Shown: positions 46,548 through 59,208 of the stretch, in pieces
Position numbering within the stretch: the first letter of the stretch is position 1
How the letters are laid out: each line of letters begins with the position of its first letter
Origin: Membranipora membranacea
Taxonomy: Eukaryota > Bryozoa > Gymnolaemata > Cheilostomatida > Membraniporidae
Direction: 5' to 3'
Assembly (NCBI GenBank): GCA_914767715.1
Contig: OU612067.1
Coordinates: forward strand, 34,632,162 to 34,696,161
DNA length: 64,000 nucleotides
Position numbers and translations under genes: made by a program
Notes under the pieces: model-generated
Database searches by the model: none
What the model saw: only the letters and a program-made list of their open reading frames with translations
Told to the model about the DNA's origin: nothing

Positions 46548-49500
46548 ATGCCAATGCCCCAGGTACAAGCAGAGACATTTGAGGAGTGTCTCAAGTTGCT
46601 GGAGACTCATGAAGTAAGTCACGGTGTCAAGTATGTGCGTATGAATGGAAATATGCGGAAAGTCAGCAAGAATCCAACTTCACAAGGTAAGTGAGAAGTT
46701 TGAATTATTATAATCATCAGGTATTTTATTATAATTATTGTATGTATGTACATACATGTATGTACTATGTGCCTCTGCCTCAATCAACAACACTAGTTAC
46801 TACACTAGGCTGCATTAAACGCACAGTCCCTCCCAGACTTGCCAACCTAATTTTTCCAAAATGAGTACAAAAATTTGCAAAATGCTTAAAAATGAGTACA
46901 AAACTCCAGGGTGCCTCAAATGACCAGAAAACGCCCCAAAAATTTTTTGTAAGGTGCAATCTGCTAATAATAAATGAGAAGTTGTTTGTAACCTAGCCTG
47001 TCTGGACAAGACAGGCTATTTGAAACCCTGTTTGCCCATCCTCCCTGGTTTGCCCTTGAAACACTGGGGCAGGAGATCTGAGTTATCTCACCCCAACAAG
47101 GAGGTAGACAACTTTGTTACTCTGATTAAAGAAAAGTTGAAGTTGGCAGAACCACAATATTCTACAATGGATTACTAGTTATGTTCAGTCTGCGCATGTG
47201 CGAACTGTTGAGGCATACGTTCGTCTCTGCAGCATAGGGCTTGAACTAATTCACCTAGTCTGAGTACCAAAATTGGGAAAACAATGGAAACCCATATTTT
47301 GGATATATTTGAGCCTAAATGGAACACTGGTTTTGATATCTCATAACCTTAAACCCTGGGAGTTGCCTTTCTTGATGGAAGGCAGCGCCACCACTGCTGT
47401 GCTGCAGAGATAGACTATGTCACAAGGCTATCCTGCAAGCAGAATGAGTTATGTTGTGTCTCATTGAAGAAAAGTTGCAATTTGGCTCATGCAAAACTTG
47501 GACAGGTAAAAAGTCAACTGTAAATCAACATCATGGTTTTCTGCAGCCAATACCAGATTTTTAGACTATTATTTAACCATGACAACCAAGTAAACACTAA
47601 AGATAAAAGATGCGTTTTTGATTGCCTAATTAGATGAACAGGCGTTTGGAAAACCATAAATGAGTACAACTAGCGTTTTGCGTTTAAAACTCAATTAGTG
47701 TCAAATAAGCGTTTACAAACGCTTTATGCGTACAGGTTGGCAAGTATGCCCTCCACAACCCATCAATCTCAGAGCAAAGGCATACAAGCAGCTGATCAGG
47801 CTCGTCCTAGAGTATGACTCATGTAGCTTTGACCCCACCACTGTCAAACAAGGTAGAAGCATCACTGCGGCGAGCCATATACCTCGGACCAGCCATATAT
47901 CCACTACTAGCCTACTGAAGAACCTGTACTGGGAACTGCTAGAGACTCGACGCCTTCACATACATCTTGGTTTGCTCATTGTCAAACAAAGACACCGATA
48001 CAAATATTGATGACTATGTCACTCTGTCATTACACAAAACTAGCAACACGAGACATGATAAACAGTACACTCAACACAGGCCTGCTGCAAAAGAAAACCA
48101 GATTATCTGAGGCCATTTTAAGCAATATGAAATGGATTTTAGTATTTTGTATGAGTAAGTGCCATATAAAACTTATGTCTTTTCATTGTAGACCTAAGAA
48201 AACTAAGGGTCGTATGCATCGATGGGACGCTCGCTGGCGTCAGACTTGGCACAGATAAACTTTCCTGTCAGCATGGGCATGATCACCATGGAAGGGACGA
48301 AGACAAGTGCAGACAGTCTAAGGTGAGCAGGCGGATTTGTAAATTTGTAATAGAGAGGCCACAACATTGTCTTTAACAGCCTTCAATCCTACCTTGCCTT
48401 GCTTATGGCATTTCTAATGGCAGTTGTGCTAGCAACAGTTGACAACACAAGAAAATATATGAGCAAAGAGAATCCTGCCGTTCAAGCTTGGGATGTATGT
48501 ATCTACGTTTATTTGGGTAATTATGTCATAGTAACGACCTGTGATTCACAGCTTATTGATTTCTTTTTAAGGAATCAAAGACAGCTCACAGTTATGAGAA
48601 GAAGAACCGGACATACATTCAAGATAGCTGGAAACTGGGTTGCTCGGCAGAAGTCACCATCACTCACCATGTCATCATTGATGGATATAAGGTAAAGAAA
48701 CATGCTACATTGTAGAAAAAAACAACCTGAGGCCATCACAAATATAATTCTGGATAAGGGGAAAGGAAACTGATTAACTAGTCCGGACTTTTCGAGCATC
48801 AACAGACTTTGTAACTAGTAGGTACATATTATATCTATCTATATATCATAGCTGATGTAAATATGCTCTGGTTGTATAGGCTTGCTCACACAACTTTGCA
48901 TCACCGTATATCTGTACTTGCATATATTTTATTGGGACTCTACTTCAGATTAGCGGATTTGTTGGCAACACAGAGCGGCAGAGAAGGGGCAACATGTTGA
49001 AGGCTGCAGGCAGGGCCTTCGTAGGAGAGAGCGGTCAGCTGACACATCGATTTCAGCTCACATTTCCAGAGGACAACGATCACCAAAACCATCCAGTTGA
49101 CAAGGTATGCTTAATAAAAAACTAAGTTGAAGGGCTGTGAAATCAAGAACCAAAAGATGAGAATGATTCTTCGAAAGTATTGGTTTGTTATGATATTGAT
49201 TGCGCTTGCTAATTTGAGTCAAGTTAGTTAGGGTTCATGTCAATTTAACCTCAGTACCAAGTAAGACAACTTACGCTTAAGGCTGGAACCCCTGCCAGCT
49301 TCAACAAATCAACATTATTACTTTGATTTTCACAATAATTGTTGCAGCACTTCGGCTATCAACCAATGGATGAACGCCTCAGGGAGCTGGTAGCGTACAT
49401 AGTGAATCACCTCTTTGTGACGAGCACCAAACAAGTGGCTAAACACCTGGAGGATTTTGTTGACACTTTATTCAATGGGTCTCCGCCACACAGAAGTAAC

Positions 49501-52500
49501 AGAAGGTTCTTTCCTACACCAAAGGATCTAAAAAATGCCATCGATGCTGTCATTGCAGCAACACAGTAAGCTTCTATGAATCATTCTATTAGTTCTTAAT
49601 TGTTGGCCTACTTGCCTTTTGTTTAAGCGCTTTAGTCGACTTGATTCCCTGTAAAATGCAGTAGTGTGTCCTGATCAGACTCTTAGCTTGAGACTAAACC
49701 CACTCCCCCATTTCAATTAAATTCGGCCTCAAACTATGTTGGTGATATTTGCTTACCCACCGAGTCTTCCCACCTCTATTGCAGCACACACACGGACGAT
49801 CAGGACAATCTGGAGGATAGACTATGTAGGTTAGACCCGTCTCATCACAGGGTTCTTCAGAAGTGTCAGGGGGATTCGGAATCCCTCACCTTCATTCACC
49901 AAACAACGGAACAACAAAGGTTGTTAAGCATCTACGGTAATGATTTGTGCCTGCTTGACGCCACACATAAGACCACCAGATATGGGCTGCCGTTGTTTTT
50001 CGTTGTTGTCAAAACCAACGCAAACTATCAAATAGCCGCAAGCTTCATTGTGAGTGAAGAGACCCATGACCAGATATCAAAAGCTCTCTCTATCTTGAAG
50101 TTCTGGAACAGCTCATGGAAGCCGAAACATTGGATGGTAGATTGCTGCACAGCAGAGATAACAGCTGTGGAATCTGTCTTCCCTGGTAAGTTGTCTATGT
50201 ATAAATTATGCTGACGGAGAAACTTTAGATAGCGACATGATTTTAATTATATCCATAGCTAAAACTCACTATGCATAAGATATCCAGAAGACATTCTACC
50301 AACCAACTCTAGAGTGATTACAATAAAAAGCCTTGTGCTTTCTTACATGCTCCGCACAAATATTGTAGTATGTCAAATTTTGATTTATCCCTATAAATAT
50401 GTTTCAGGTTCAGCTGCTCTGATTTGCGACTTTCACCGCCTTCAAGCCTGGAACCGCTGGCTGGTAAAGGGAACCAATAACATCGACAAAGACGCCCAAC
50501 TAAAGATAAAAAAACTTTTGAATACTATAGCTACGAGTACAACAGAAGGTATGCTGAAACAAGTAAAAAAAACCTAATGATTATGGTAAAAATGGAATCA
50601 TACCCTTTGGTAACCTATATATAACAAGTTCCTAACATGTGTTCGGTGTTAGTGACCCCATTCCCTTGAGAGTCTTGAAAGTCTTTGTAACATAAGGCTA
50701 CCCTACCTCAGTTTTTCTCTGGCCTTTGTTAGCTATATCCTTGCTAGACCTGGGGTATGATTGCAAGTCTTGTAATGATTATTGTGATTGATCTCGTCTA
50801 AAGTGACGTAAATCAATGTTGATTCGGTGACCAATTCATATGGTGACCGATGCTGACCTTTTCTCATTTAACTATGAATTTAATTCTTATAGGCGAGTCT
50901 CATTATCAAATCATTCTTGTAGATGCAAATGTAGCATTTCTATATTATTAAAACTTCTCGGACAGATTAACATGGAATATATATAACTGACTGACTATAT
51001 AGGTGTGGTTTTTAGAGCTGTACAATACCCATCTTCTTCAACTATGGGCTAGTGATGAGTGGAAGGGAAACACTAACCTCCAGAACTACCTTAACCAGAC
51101 ATGGTTTTCAGGTGATATGCATAAGGTGAGTCCTTGGCCAGGTTATTTCATTTCCAACTCACCAGAAAGAGAGAGAGAGGACAACTAATAGTAAGACCAT
51201 GCCTAGCATAACCAACCAATACCGTGACATAGCCCACAGCTAGGAAAGCTATGAAGCTAGCTAGGAAACTCAAAAACGTCAGATTTGACCCATCATACCT
51301 CTTACCAACAATAAGTTGTATTGAAAAAAGTTTTATACCCATTAACTTAGCTAAATATGACCACAAGATGTTCAGCTATCATAATAATGCGATAGATTGG
51401 CTTCAATAAACCAGCTCAAATAATATTTTTGTTATGTTTTCCTCCTTCTAAGGATGTAGATTTTGAAATTGGTAGTGAACAAACATAATGTTTTTCTATT
51501 ATTGCAGAGGTGGGTCCGCTGTTATAGAACGAACCGTGTTTTAAGATCTGTACGGACCAATAATGGTATTGAGGCCATCAACAGAGTTGTTAAGTCAACC
51601 ATCGTACACGGGACCAGGGCTCCAACTGTAACAGCCACGGTTGTGAAGTTGCTACGGTGGCTCGAAACTCATCATGCCAAGTAGGACTGATCAAATACGA
51701 CAATTACTAAAAGTCACGACCAACCTAGCTACTGTGCTACCTAGCTACTACTTTACTGTGAGCTATCTCCTCCCACTCGGGGAGGGGATAACTCACACTC
51801 AAGCTAATGCATAGTAGCTATTACCAACCATTAAAGTATATACACTTCCACGTAGACTAGATAGAAAGTTGATGCTCCAGACCATTGAAATGATATATTT
51901 GATTTTTCGGTCTATAACAAACAATAGATCAAATTTATTGACCAAGCCAGCCCATTGTGATCATTCGTCACCGCTACCATCATTCTTCATTCTGATCATT
52001 GGATAATCCAATACCATGATAATCAAGAAAGTCTTTTGAAATCCTCAAACCTGGTTTCAAGAAATCCTTAAATTACCAAGAACACACTTTAGGAATTATA
52101 TTTGGGTAATACTTATACTCTCTATCCGAGTAAGTAATTAATAGCATTTTGCAACAGTTCCCATTCTTCTCTCTACATCTATTAATTTTTCGTTAATTAT
52201 TAATTATTCATACTATTTTATAGATATCTAGATCTGAACAGAAAGTGTTCCGGCACTACCAGGCGCTATGCCTCAAACATCCCAACCACTCTGCACAACC
52301 GCCCACACAACTTTGTGAGCCATGTGATGACGAGGCTGGACGACGCGAATCAGCTGATGGAAGAGGAAGACTCCTACAAAGTCGAGTTGGGAGAGCACCC
52401 AACATGTGAGTGTCCTGACTTTATAAGACATACATTCCCCTGCAAACATATTATCAAACACTGGTTGAATCCAGAGGGAGTACTCAGAATCCCAACCAAT

Positions 52501-54539
52501 CTTGCTGTTAATAGCTGGATTACTTTGGACAGTGAGGCAGAACTCAATGAACTGAATTATCCATTGCACCCAACTTGTCAGTCACCAACCTTCACTCCTA
52601 CAAGTACACCAAGTACTCCTCCACCTTCAGAGAAAGACATTGAAGAACAGTCACTAGTCTCCTCCCTGTCAGCTATCCGTTCGGTCTGTGACCAAATAAA
52701 AAGTTGGACATATAACTGTGTCGATAATACCACTGCTGCCGAGGTTATGAGAAAAATATCGGCTATTCAAGAAGAATGCTTAGGCGTAAAGACACAAGGA
52801 AACCTGCCCCTTAGACCTAGCAGATCTCAGGAAGCAAACTCAACACAGCGTGGCAGGCGCATAATCAGAAGTGGTGCACTCAAAAGAAAGAAGAAAATCC
52901 CGCTGAAATACAGAAGAAGAAAGACAGGAGTATCAACAGTAGAGACAGTGGAGACCCTGTCTGAGTGTATGGAGAAAGAAGAGATTGAGGCGATACAAAG
53001 GTTTGTCAATCTTCTGTTTGCCGTCTTACTGACAAACTATATCGGTACTTGCTTGCACAAATAATGAAAAAGAATGTGTCTTATCCATATCTATGGTCTA
53101 ATCTCATTTAAGTCAAGAGGCCGTTGCCTGTGTTTGGGATTTTGTGGAACGCCACTATCAAATACCCAAAGTGGAGTCCCACAAAATCTCAGACGCAGGC
53201 AACGAGCCCTTGACTAATCTCATATGTATGTGTCACATCTGTATACGCCAGGTTTGCAATCAGACCTGAAGCCATAGCATCATGTCATACTTACTGTCTC
53301 AATAGCACTCTCTTGTTAGATTAATAATGGCTAAACGACATTATTAACATTTCTTTTCAGCGAGAAGACTGTAAAGAGACTGAGACAAAATCCGTCACAT
53401 AGGATGCTGGAGCCAGGTTACTGGCTTACTGATGACGATATGGAACTGACCATAAATCTCATTCGTCATCAGTGGCCGAGTATCATAGCACAGGCTCCTT
53501 GTTATATCCAACGGCCAACTGGGTTTGACTGCGCTCTACCCGGAAAGTATGTGCAGGTGAGTTTTTAGTTCTGCTTGTGTCAAATTATTATTATCACAAT
53601 TGATAGTAGGAATCTGCAGGCACTCATTTCTATTTTTACAATGTGAAATACATTTCTCCCATATAGATCTGTCATAAACAATACCTGCTATCTCTCAAGT
53701 TAATGTTACACGAACTGGTAGATTATCTATGTCTGTTGGATTGAAAGTGCAGCCATTTTTTATATTAAGACAAGGATCCGCTTGTCACATGACCATCATC
53801 AATTGACCTTTCATATTGACTAGTGCTAAGTAAACAAGTATGATGGAAGTATGAACCTTGATGTACCTGCTCGAGGTGGAAGAATGCAATCGAAATACAG
53901 TAAGTGTTATCTGTTGAATGTATTATGACCCTTGTATGCTTTAGATCCTACACGCCAACAGAAACCACTTGCTTGCTATCAGTAACATCGGCAGTTCTAC
54001 GTTCGTCAGGATGTTTGACAGTCTTGCATACGATCTGGATTATGAGGCATTCCGTGGAATAGCCAGTAAGTTAAGGCAGGAGAGACTTAAGTTGTCTTGT
54101 GTTTATGAATTTTGTATTTGAGCGTGCCAGACTGAGTCTCACATATACACATTTGACATCAGCCATACTGTTGCCCCAAAGAGCTATACAACCATTTAAT
54201 AATTAAAACCTCTGATCCGATGTGATTTTTCATGATAAGAACATCTTAAGTGGCTCTCCCCGTCATTTGATTTCTTCCGCTTAATATATTCATGAGATTA
54301 CTCAACCTGCTATATCTTACACATCTTACACTTGGAAACTTTCACTTACTTGTTATACAGGTCTGCATAAGACACAGGCTCCCCATCTAAGATTAAGATG
54401 GGAAGCAGTACAGAGACAGGAGGGGGCCAGTGATTGTGGCCTCTTCACCATCGCCTACCTCACGGATCTGTTGTACGGAACGAATCCGACCAAGGTATTC
54501 AGACATACATGCGCCAACATTGACTTGGTTAAAAGCTAA
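46548..54539 (+). CDS. MULE transposase - SWIM zinc finger - Ulp1-like cysteine peptidase fusion, 13 exons
   Basis: Inferred exons: 46548-46686, 48192-48322, 48572-48691, 48949-49104, 49348-49565, 49785-50185, 50408-50562, 51003-51125, 51508-51680, 52224-53000, 53361-53556, 53945-54065, 54361-54494. Phases agree at every junction and no stop occurs over about 948 codons. The MULE DDE core has D313 (DATHKTT), D374 and E503 (GIEAINR). SWIM is C600-x-C602-x9-C612-x-H614. A low-complexity basic linker is followed by a C48-type peptidase with H871, D888 (FDSL), Q923 and C929 (SDCGLF). MULE enzymes cut and paste DNA; Ulp1 proteins cleave SUMO-like modifiers. The exon 7 donor (CAA|GTAAAA) is non-standard, chosen for phase. 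The C-terminus is uncertain: exon 13 reads through to a TAA at 54537, or splices to a 12-nt exon at 54612. Introns otherwise show nothing notable. Confidence 0.85.
53112..53214. repeat. Fold-back repeat in the intron before the Ulp1 exons
   Basis: Arms of about 45 bp (GTCAAGAGGCCGTTGCCTG against its imperfect complement) around a short loop. It separates the SWIM exon from the first peptidase exon. Confidence 0.8.
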
Positions 54540-54979
54540 AGATGATAACCATCATTGTGGTCATGAACTATTGATCGTTGAAAACGTTTAATGTGTCTAT
54601 ATTTTTTGCAGATGCATGTCAAGGTAAGAGCGTGTGTGTGTTTCATTAATTGTGATTGACCCGGCTAAATTACTCAATGCAGTGCAGTTTTCTTCACCAC
54701 TTTCTCACCCTCTTACCGCACATTATATATCTGATATTCCAAAAGTGGTGTTTTGGGGTTGAGGTTTCGATTCTATGCTGTTTTCGAAGTGTCAAAAATC
54801 TAATCTAATAAAAATCTAATCTAATCATTTAACTTTCTACATGTATGCTTCTAACAGTGCTTGTGGGATTTTCATTGTGGACACTCCATTCAGGTGTCAA
54901 CTGAAGAACTGTAGCTAACATGGTTTTACTCTTCAGATTTGAAGTTTGCCTATTGCCTATTTGTTAGCGCTATTTATTA

Positions 54980-57553
54980 TCAAATGGCTTTTCTTTCCAT
55001 ATACCTTCTATGATATAGGTCATTAGTAGGTGACAAATAAAAAGGTATATGTTGAACATTGGCCACAATTCTCAAGGCTCTTTTTTGCTGAGTGAAAATA
55101 GGGTTTGTGATATTTGATGCACATAAGTTGTAATATATATGGATACCATAAATGAGATAACAGTGAATAAATTGAAAATAAAATTGTTTAGCAGAATGCG
55201 TGGTCAAGTAGGGTCTGCATAGCTTAAGTAAGTTAGTATTTTTTGACACCTTATCCAAAACAGTCTCACAATGGCCATTCAATGAAAATGAGTCAGATAT
55301 CTTAAAGCCAAGAAGTTCAGTTTCATGCCTTTGAAATATTTGGTTATTGTCAATTTTTAAATTTAATGATGAATCCTCTCCAAAAGAACTTAAAAAGTGT
55401 GATTTTTTATAATTTATTGTCATGTGATTATTTTTGCACCACTTGTTGATTGAAACCAAATCTCGATTACAAATTTGAACTAATGTAGAGGGAACAGAAT
55501 GGCTTGCTACAAAAACAGTGTCATCAGCATATGCATAAGAGTTCGAGGAGAGAGGTAGATTTAGTAGGTCATTTATATAAATCTGAAATAAAGTTGGTGC
55601 CAGTATTGAACCTTGCGGCACCCCAATATTGATGTCAAGTATTGATGACACTGCACCATCAAAATGAACATACTGAGACCTGTCCTGTAGAAATGATGAA
55701 AGCAACAAAAATGCCTTGTTCTCAAAATTAAAGTTCTGTAGTTTATTTTTTAATATTTGGTGATCAACACAATCAAATGCCTTGCAGAAATCAATAAACA
55801 GAAAAATACTCTTCCTTTGTTTGAGTTTCTCAGAAGAATAGTCAGAAATAATTTTGTGAACGGCGTCGCTGCATGAATGTGCAGTGCGAAAACCGGACTG
55901 CGATGAAGATATTAGATGGTTTTCATTCAAAAATATCTGTATATTAATATTTAAATGTTTTTCAAATATCTTTGAAAGAACGGGTAAAACTGATATAGGT
56001 CTATAATTTCCTGGGTCATCTTTTGACCCTGACTTAAAAATAGGGGTTACGCGAGCAATTTTCCAGACTTTTGGGAATACTCCTTCATCTAAAATTCTAT
56101 TGAAAATATCTGTGAGCACTGGACCTATGTAGGGAAATGTTTTGTTTAACATCCGAACTGAAATCTGGTCAGGACCAGTGCTTTTGCTTATGGGTATTGA
56201 TTTTAGAAGCTTATGCAATGAGACTGTTGTGAATTTTGGAAATTGTTTCAAACCTTTGTGGTGGTAATTTGGTAAAGTACTAGAAAAATCCGAAATCAAC
56301 GAAAAATCCTTTGATAGCTTCGCAGCGATAGATGTAAAATGCTCGTTCAAATTACTGCTAGAAATATCAGCAGCATTGTCAATGTAGGTTTTAGTTTTGT
56401 TTCCGATATTTAGCGCATTCCACAATGATTTGGTATTATGGCCTTTGGAATTTTCTACCAGTTTTGTCATATACTTCTTCTTTTTTCTTTTTATCATGTT
56501 AGTCACTAAGTTTCTTTCAGTTTTATAAAAATCCCATAAATTTTGAGATTTATACTGATCTCTTAGTCTCATATGATCACGCACTTCATCATCAATCCAC
56601 ATAGGAAGGACCTCAGATTTGACATAGCGAGTCCTCCGTTTTATAAGTTTTGATGTTAAATTTAAGAAAGTTTCATTGAAATTCTCTATGACATGGTTGA
56701 TGTTGCTGTAACATAGAGATTGGTGCCAGTCAACATTGCTGAAATATTTGTGTATATTTTCATCGGTAAATTTGCTATAATCGTTGAAATTTATCTTAAT
56801 TCTTTTCTCTGATTTTACAACACCCTTTTTTCGTATTGCCATAACCAAAAAATGATCACTTAAAGAGTATTTCAGAACTAAGCTAGAACGAACATTGGCT
56901 GGTTGGTTAGTGTATATGTGATCAATGATAGATTCAGAATTTTCTGCAATTCTTGTAAAATCCTTTATTAGTTGTGTAAGTCCAAGTGGATTTATGACAT
57001 TTCTAAACCACCTGACCAATGTGCTGTTATGACCGAGGTCAACATTAAAATCACCCAAAATGATTACTTCCCTGCAAATTGATACAATGTTCTCGATGTA
57101 ATGAGTGAAGACATGATTCCAATCAACAAGTGCGCTAGGTGGGCGATAAACGAAGCATGTTAAAAAAGATTGTGAGTGGGTTTGGGAGATTTTCAAAGTA
57201 ATTGACTCAGGCATTGAATGGTTTGCAACATTGATCTCTTCAAATGAAATACCAACACGTATGTAGCATAGCAAACCCCCTCCTTGACCAGTATTCCTAT
57301 CCTGTCTTACAATATTATAGTTCAATATATGGAAAAAACTATTTGATTTAGACTCATTTAGAAAAGTCTCAGATAAACAAAAAATATCAAGATCATTTTC
57401 ATGTAAGATCTTTTTAACTTCATCAATTTTGCTTGTAAGCCCTCTAATATTTAGATGAGCTATTTTCATGCCTTGAGTAAAATAACTAGACATTTGGAGT
57501 TGAAATTTCTGATAGGTGGCAATATATGAATAAAGATTTGAGTGGTATACCAT
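54980..57553 (-). CDS. LINE ORF2: endonuclease and reverse transcriptase
   Basis: 857 codons without a break. The N-terminal APE endonuclease shows HLNIRGL, LSETFLNES, GDFNVDL and SDHFLV. The RT has STGPDQI, NYRPISVLP, FIDFCKAFDCVDH, GVPQGSILAP and the catalytic AYADDT. It would nick the target and copy the element RNA. The protein ends soon after QQKRALRIVA and lacks the usual C-terminal tail, suggesting 3' truncation or a late mutation. It overlaps ORF1 by 68 bases. Affinity is CR1/jockey-like, clade not settled. The first Met may be internal (before KIAHLNIRG). Confidence 0.9.
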   Translation of the reverse strand: MVYHSNLYSYIATYQKFQLQMSSYFTQGMKIAHLNIRGLTSKIDEVKKILHENDLDIFCLSETFLNESKSNSFFHILNYNIVRQDRNTGQGGGLLCYIRVGISFEEINVANHSMPESITLKISQTHSQSFLTCFVYRPPSALVDWNHVFTHYIENIVSICREVIILGDFNVDLGHNSTLVRWFRNVINPLGLTQLIKDFTRIAENSESIIDHIYTNQPANVRSSLVLKYSLSDHFLVMAIRKKGVVKSEKRIKINFNDYSKFTDENIHKYFSNVDWHQSLCYSNINHVIENFNETFLNLTSKLIKRRTRYVKSEVLPMWIDDEVRDHMRLRDQYKSQNLWDFYKTERNLVTNMIKRKKKKYMTKLVENSKGHNTKSLWNALNIGNKTKTYIDNAADISSSNLNEHFTSIAAKLSKDFSLISDFSSTLPNYHHKGLKQFPKFTTVSLHKLLKSIPISKSTGPDQISVRMLNKTFPYIGPVLTDIFNRILDEGVFPKVWKIARVTPIFKSGSKDDPGNYRPISVLPVLSKIFEKHLNINIQIFLNENHLISSSQSGFRTAHSCSDAVHKIISDYSSEKLKQRKSIFLFIDFCKAFDCVDHQILKNKLQNFNFENKAFLLLSSFLQDRSQYVHFDGAVSSILDINIGVPQGSILAPTLFQIYINDLLNLPLSSNSYAYADDTVFVASHSVPSTLVQICNRDLVSINKWCKNNHMTINYKKSHFLSSFGEDSSLNLKIDNNQIFQRHETELLGFKISDSFSLNGHCETVLDKVSKNTNLLKLCRPYLTTHSAKQFYFQFIHCYLIYGIHIYYNLCASNITNPIFTQQKRALRIVANVQHIPFYLSPTNDLYHRRYMERKAI

Positions 57554-59159
57554 TGTGTATAGCGTGTTTCATGTCGGTTTGTGATGCGAATTTTACCTTC
57601 ACAGTGCGCAAGGTCTTACCACCTTTTGAGAGTCTCTCAATAGTGGCCTCCGGATAAACTGCTTTGATATCTCGCTCTATATCATTGTTACTGCCTTCTT
57701 TAGGGACATTGTACATCATGGCACAGTTTAAATTCTGAGTCTTGGGGTCTTGTGGTCTCCTTGCAGTCGATCCACCAAAGAGGAGACAATTCCATTCCGT
57801 TACAATTTTTATAGCTGCAGCAGTATCTCTAAATTGAATGGCCAGTTTTGGATGATCTGACTTAAACTTATATGGCGTTATTTTTTCTACAATCACTAGA
57901 CCATAATGTTTGCAGATCTCTTGTCGAGTAATATCTTGGTTGTAATTTAAATGGAAAGCTGAGTCTTTCTCAATATTGACGATAATGTTTCTTTCAGGTG
58001 CAAATGGTTCTCTATGCGTTGACTGTGGATGGTCTGAGCTGTGTTGGTCCTTACTGGATGATTTGAGTTTTGACTTTCTGCTGTGAAGGGTATTATTGTT
58101 TGGTGATCCACTATGGTGTGGTGAAGGGGAAGGCCGGCCGTGGGATTGGAAGGATAGTGGTCGGGATAAAGGGTTTGCCTGGTTTTGTTGAGTGGAAGTG
58201 TGTGGTGTTGGTATGAAGGGGGAAACATGTGCACCAGTGTCGTGACTTTGTGTTTTTCCAGCAACCTCTGCATACGTTCCAAATTTCTGGTTGTTGGAAG
58301 ATTCCAGTTGTTGTTTTACACAGAACAGTTGATGGTTAAATTTCTGCTCCATAGTTTCTGAGAAATGGCTCAGGTGAGCACGTAATGTGTCATTGGTTAA
58401 TGGTCCGATGTTTCTGCTCTCCTGCATTTGTTGGATGATCTTGGCCTGGTTATTGACTACCTCTTCCAGTTCTTGAATTCTTGATTGCAGTGACTTGTTC
58501 AAAGCCTTGCACATATCTAGACTGCAGTCTGGAATTTTGGTAGGTGGTGAAGAAATTGGTGGGTAAGAACTTACGTCAGAGATTGGTGGAGGGATCGATT
58601 TATTGAGAGGAGATCTTGATCTTGATCTTGATTTTTCTCTTGATTTCTTTGGTGGAGTGAGTTGGTCATGTTTTCCTGTCTCAGCTTGTCTCCTGTTAAA
58701 GGTTGCAGATTTAAGCTGTTGGTTGACGGGAGAGGAATTTGTTATAGCGGTTCGAACATGAGTGATATCTATGTCAGACTGGATAATAGGAGATGAGGTG
58801 TTGGGGATGGGTGATATAGGACTGGCCGTATTGTTGATTGGGCTCTGGTTTTTGACTGGGCTCTGTTGGGAAGGGGTGGTGGGATGGGAAGGCAAACCCT
58901 TTGATGACTCACTTTCAATATTTGATGAAGTTGATGGGACAGGGTGAGTTGGGAGCGATGGCTCAGTAGCTTCATCTCTGCTATGTGTGAAAGATGGACT
59001 ATTGATTGATGTATCCATATTACTTTCGTCTGAGAAGCTATCTCTTTCATAGTTTTTTACACTAGCCAGAGCTGTGTGGCAGATTGATTGGTAATCCTGG
59101 TTAGCAGCATCAACAACGTGATGAGGCATCTTAGACATTAGTTCCTCGTAGTGAGCCAT
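57486..59159 (-). CDS. LINE ORF1: nucleic-acid-binding protein with coiled coil
   Basis: About 557 codons from the first ATG (the frame is open to 59192). A Ser/Pro-rich N-terminus includes a KSREKSRSRSRSPLNKS stretch. A coiled coil (LQSRIQELEEVVNNQAKIIQ) follows, then a low-complexity region and a folded C-terminal third (from ERNIIVNIEKD) resembling RRM-like ORF1 domains. ORF1 proteins usually form trimers that coat the element RNA; the RRM assignment is tentative. Confidence 0.75.
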   Translation of the reverse strand: MAHYEELMSKMPHHVVDAANQDYQSICHTALASVKNYERDSFSDESNMDTSINSPSFTHSRDEATEPSLPTHPVPSTSSNIESESSKGLPSHPTTPSQQSPVKNQSPINNTASPISPIPNTSSPIIQSDIDITHVRTAITNSSPVNQQLKSATFNRRQAETGKHDQLTPPKKSREKSRSRSRSPLNKSIPPPISDVSSYPPISSPPTKIPDCSLDMCKALNKSLQSRIQELEEVVNNQAKIIQQMQESRNIGPLTNDTLRAHLSHFSETMEQKFNHQLFCVKQQLESSNNQKFGTYAEVAGKTQSHDTGAHVSPFIPTPHTSTQQNQANPLSRPLSFQSHGRPSPSPHHSGSPNNNTLHSRKSKLKSSSKDQHSSDHPQSTHREPFAPERNIIVNIEKDSAFHLNYNQDITRQEICKHYGLVIVEKITPYKFKSDHPKLAIQFRDTAAAIKIVTEWNCLLFGGSTARRPQDPKTQNLNCAMMYNVPKEGSNNDIERDIKAVYPEATIERLSKGGKTLRTVKVKFASQTDMKHAIHNGIPLKSLFIYCHLSEISTPNV

Positions 59160-59208
59160 GAAATAGTTAATATCTGAATTTCCGTTCACCAAAATAGTGG
59201 ATGTCGTA

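Noticed and set aside
57947-59050. Additional ORFs over the LINE ORF1 region on both strands
   Set aside because: They are frame shadows of the Ser/Pro-rich ORF1.
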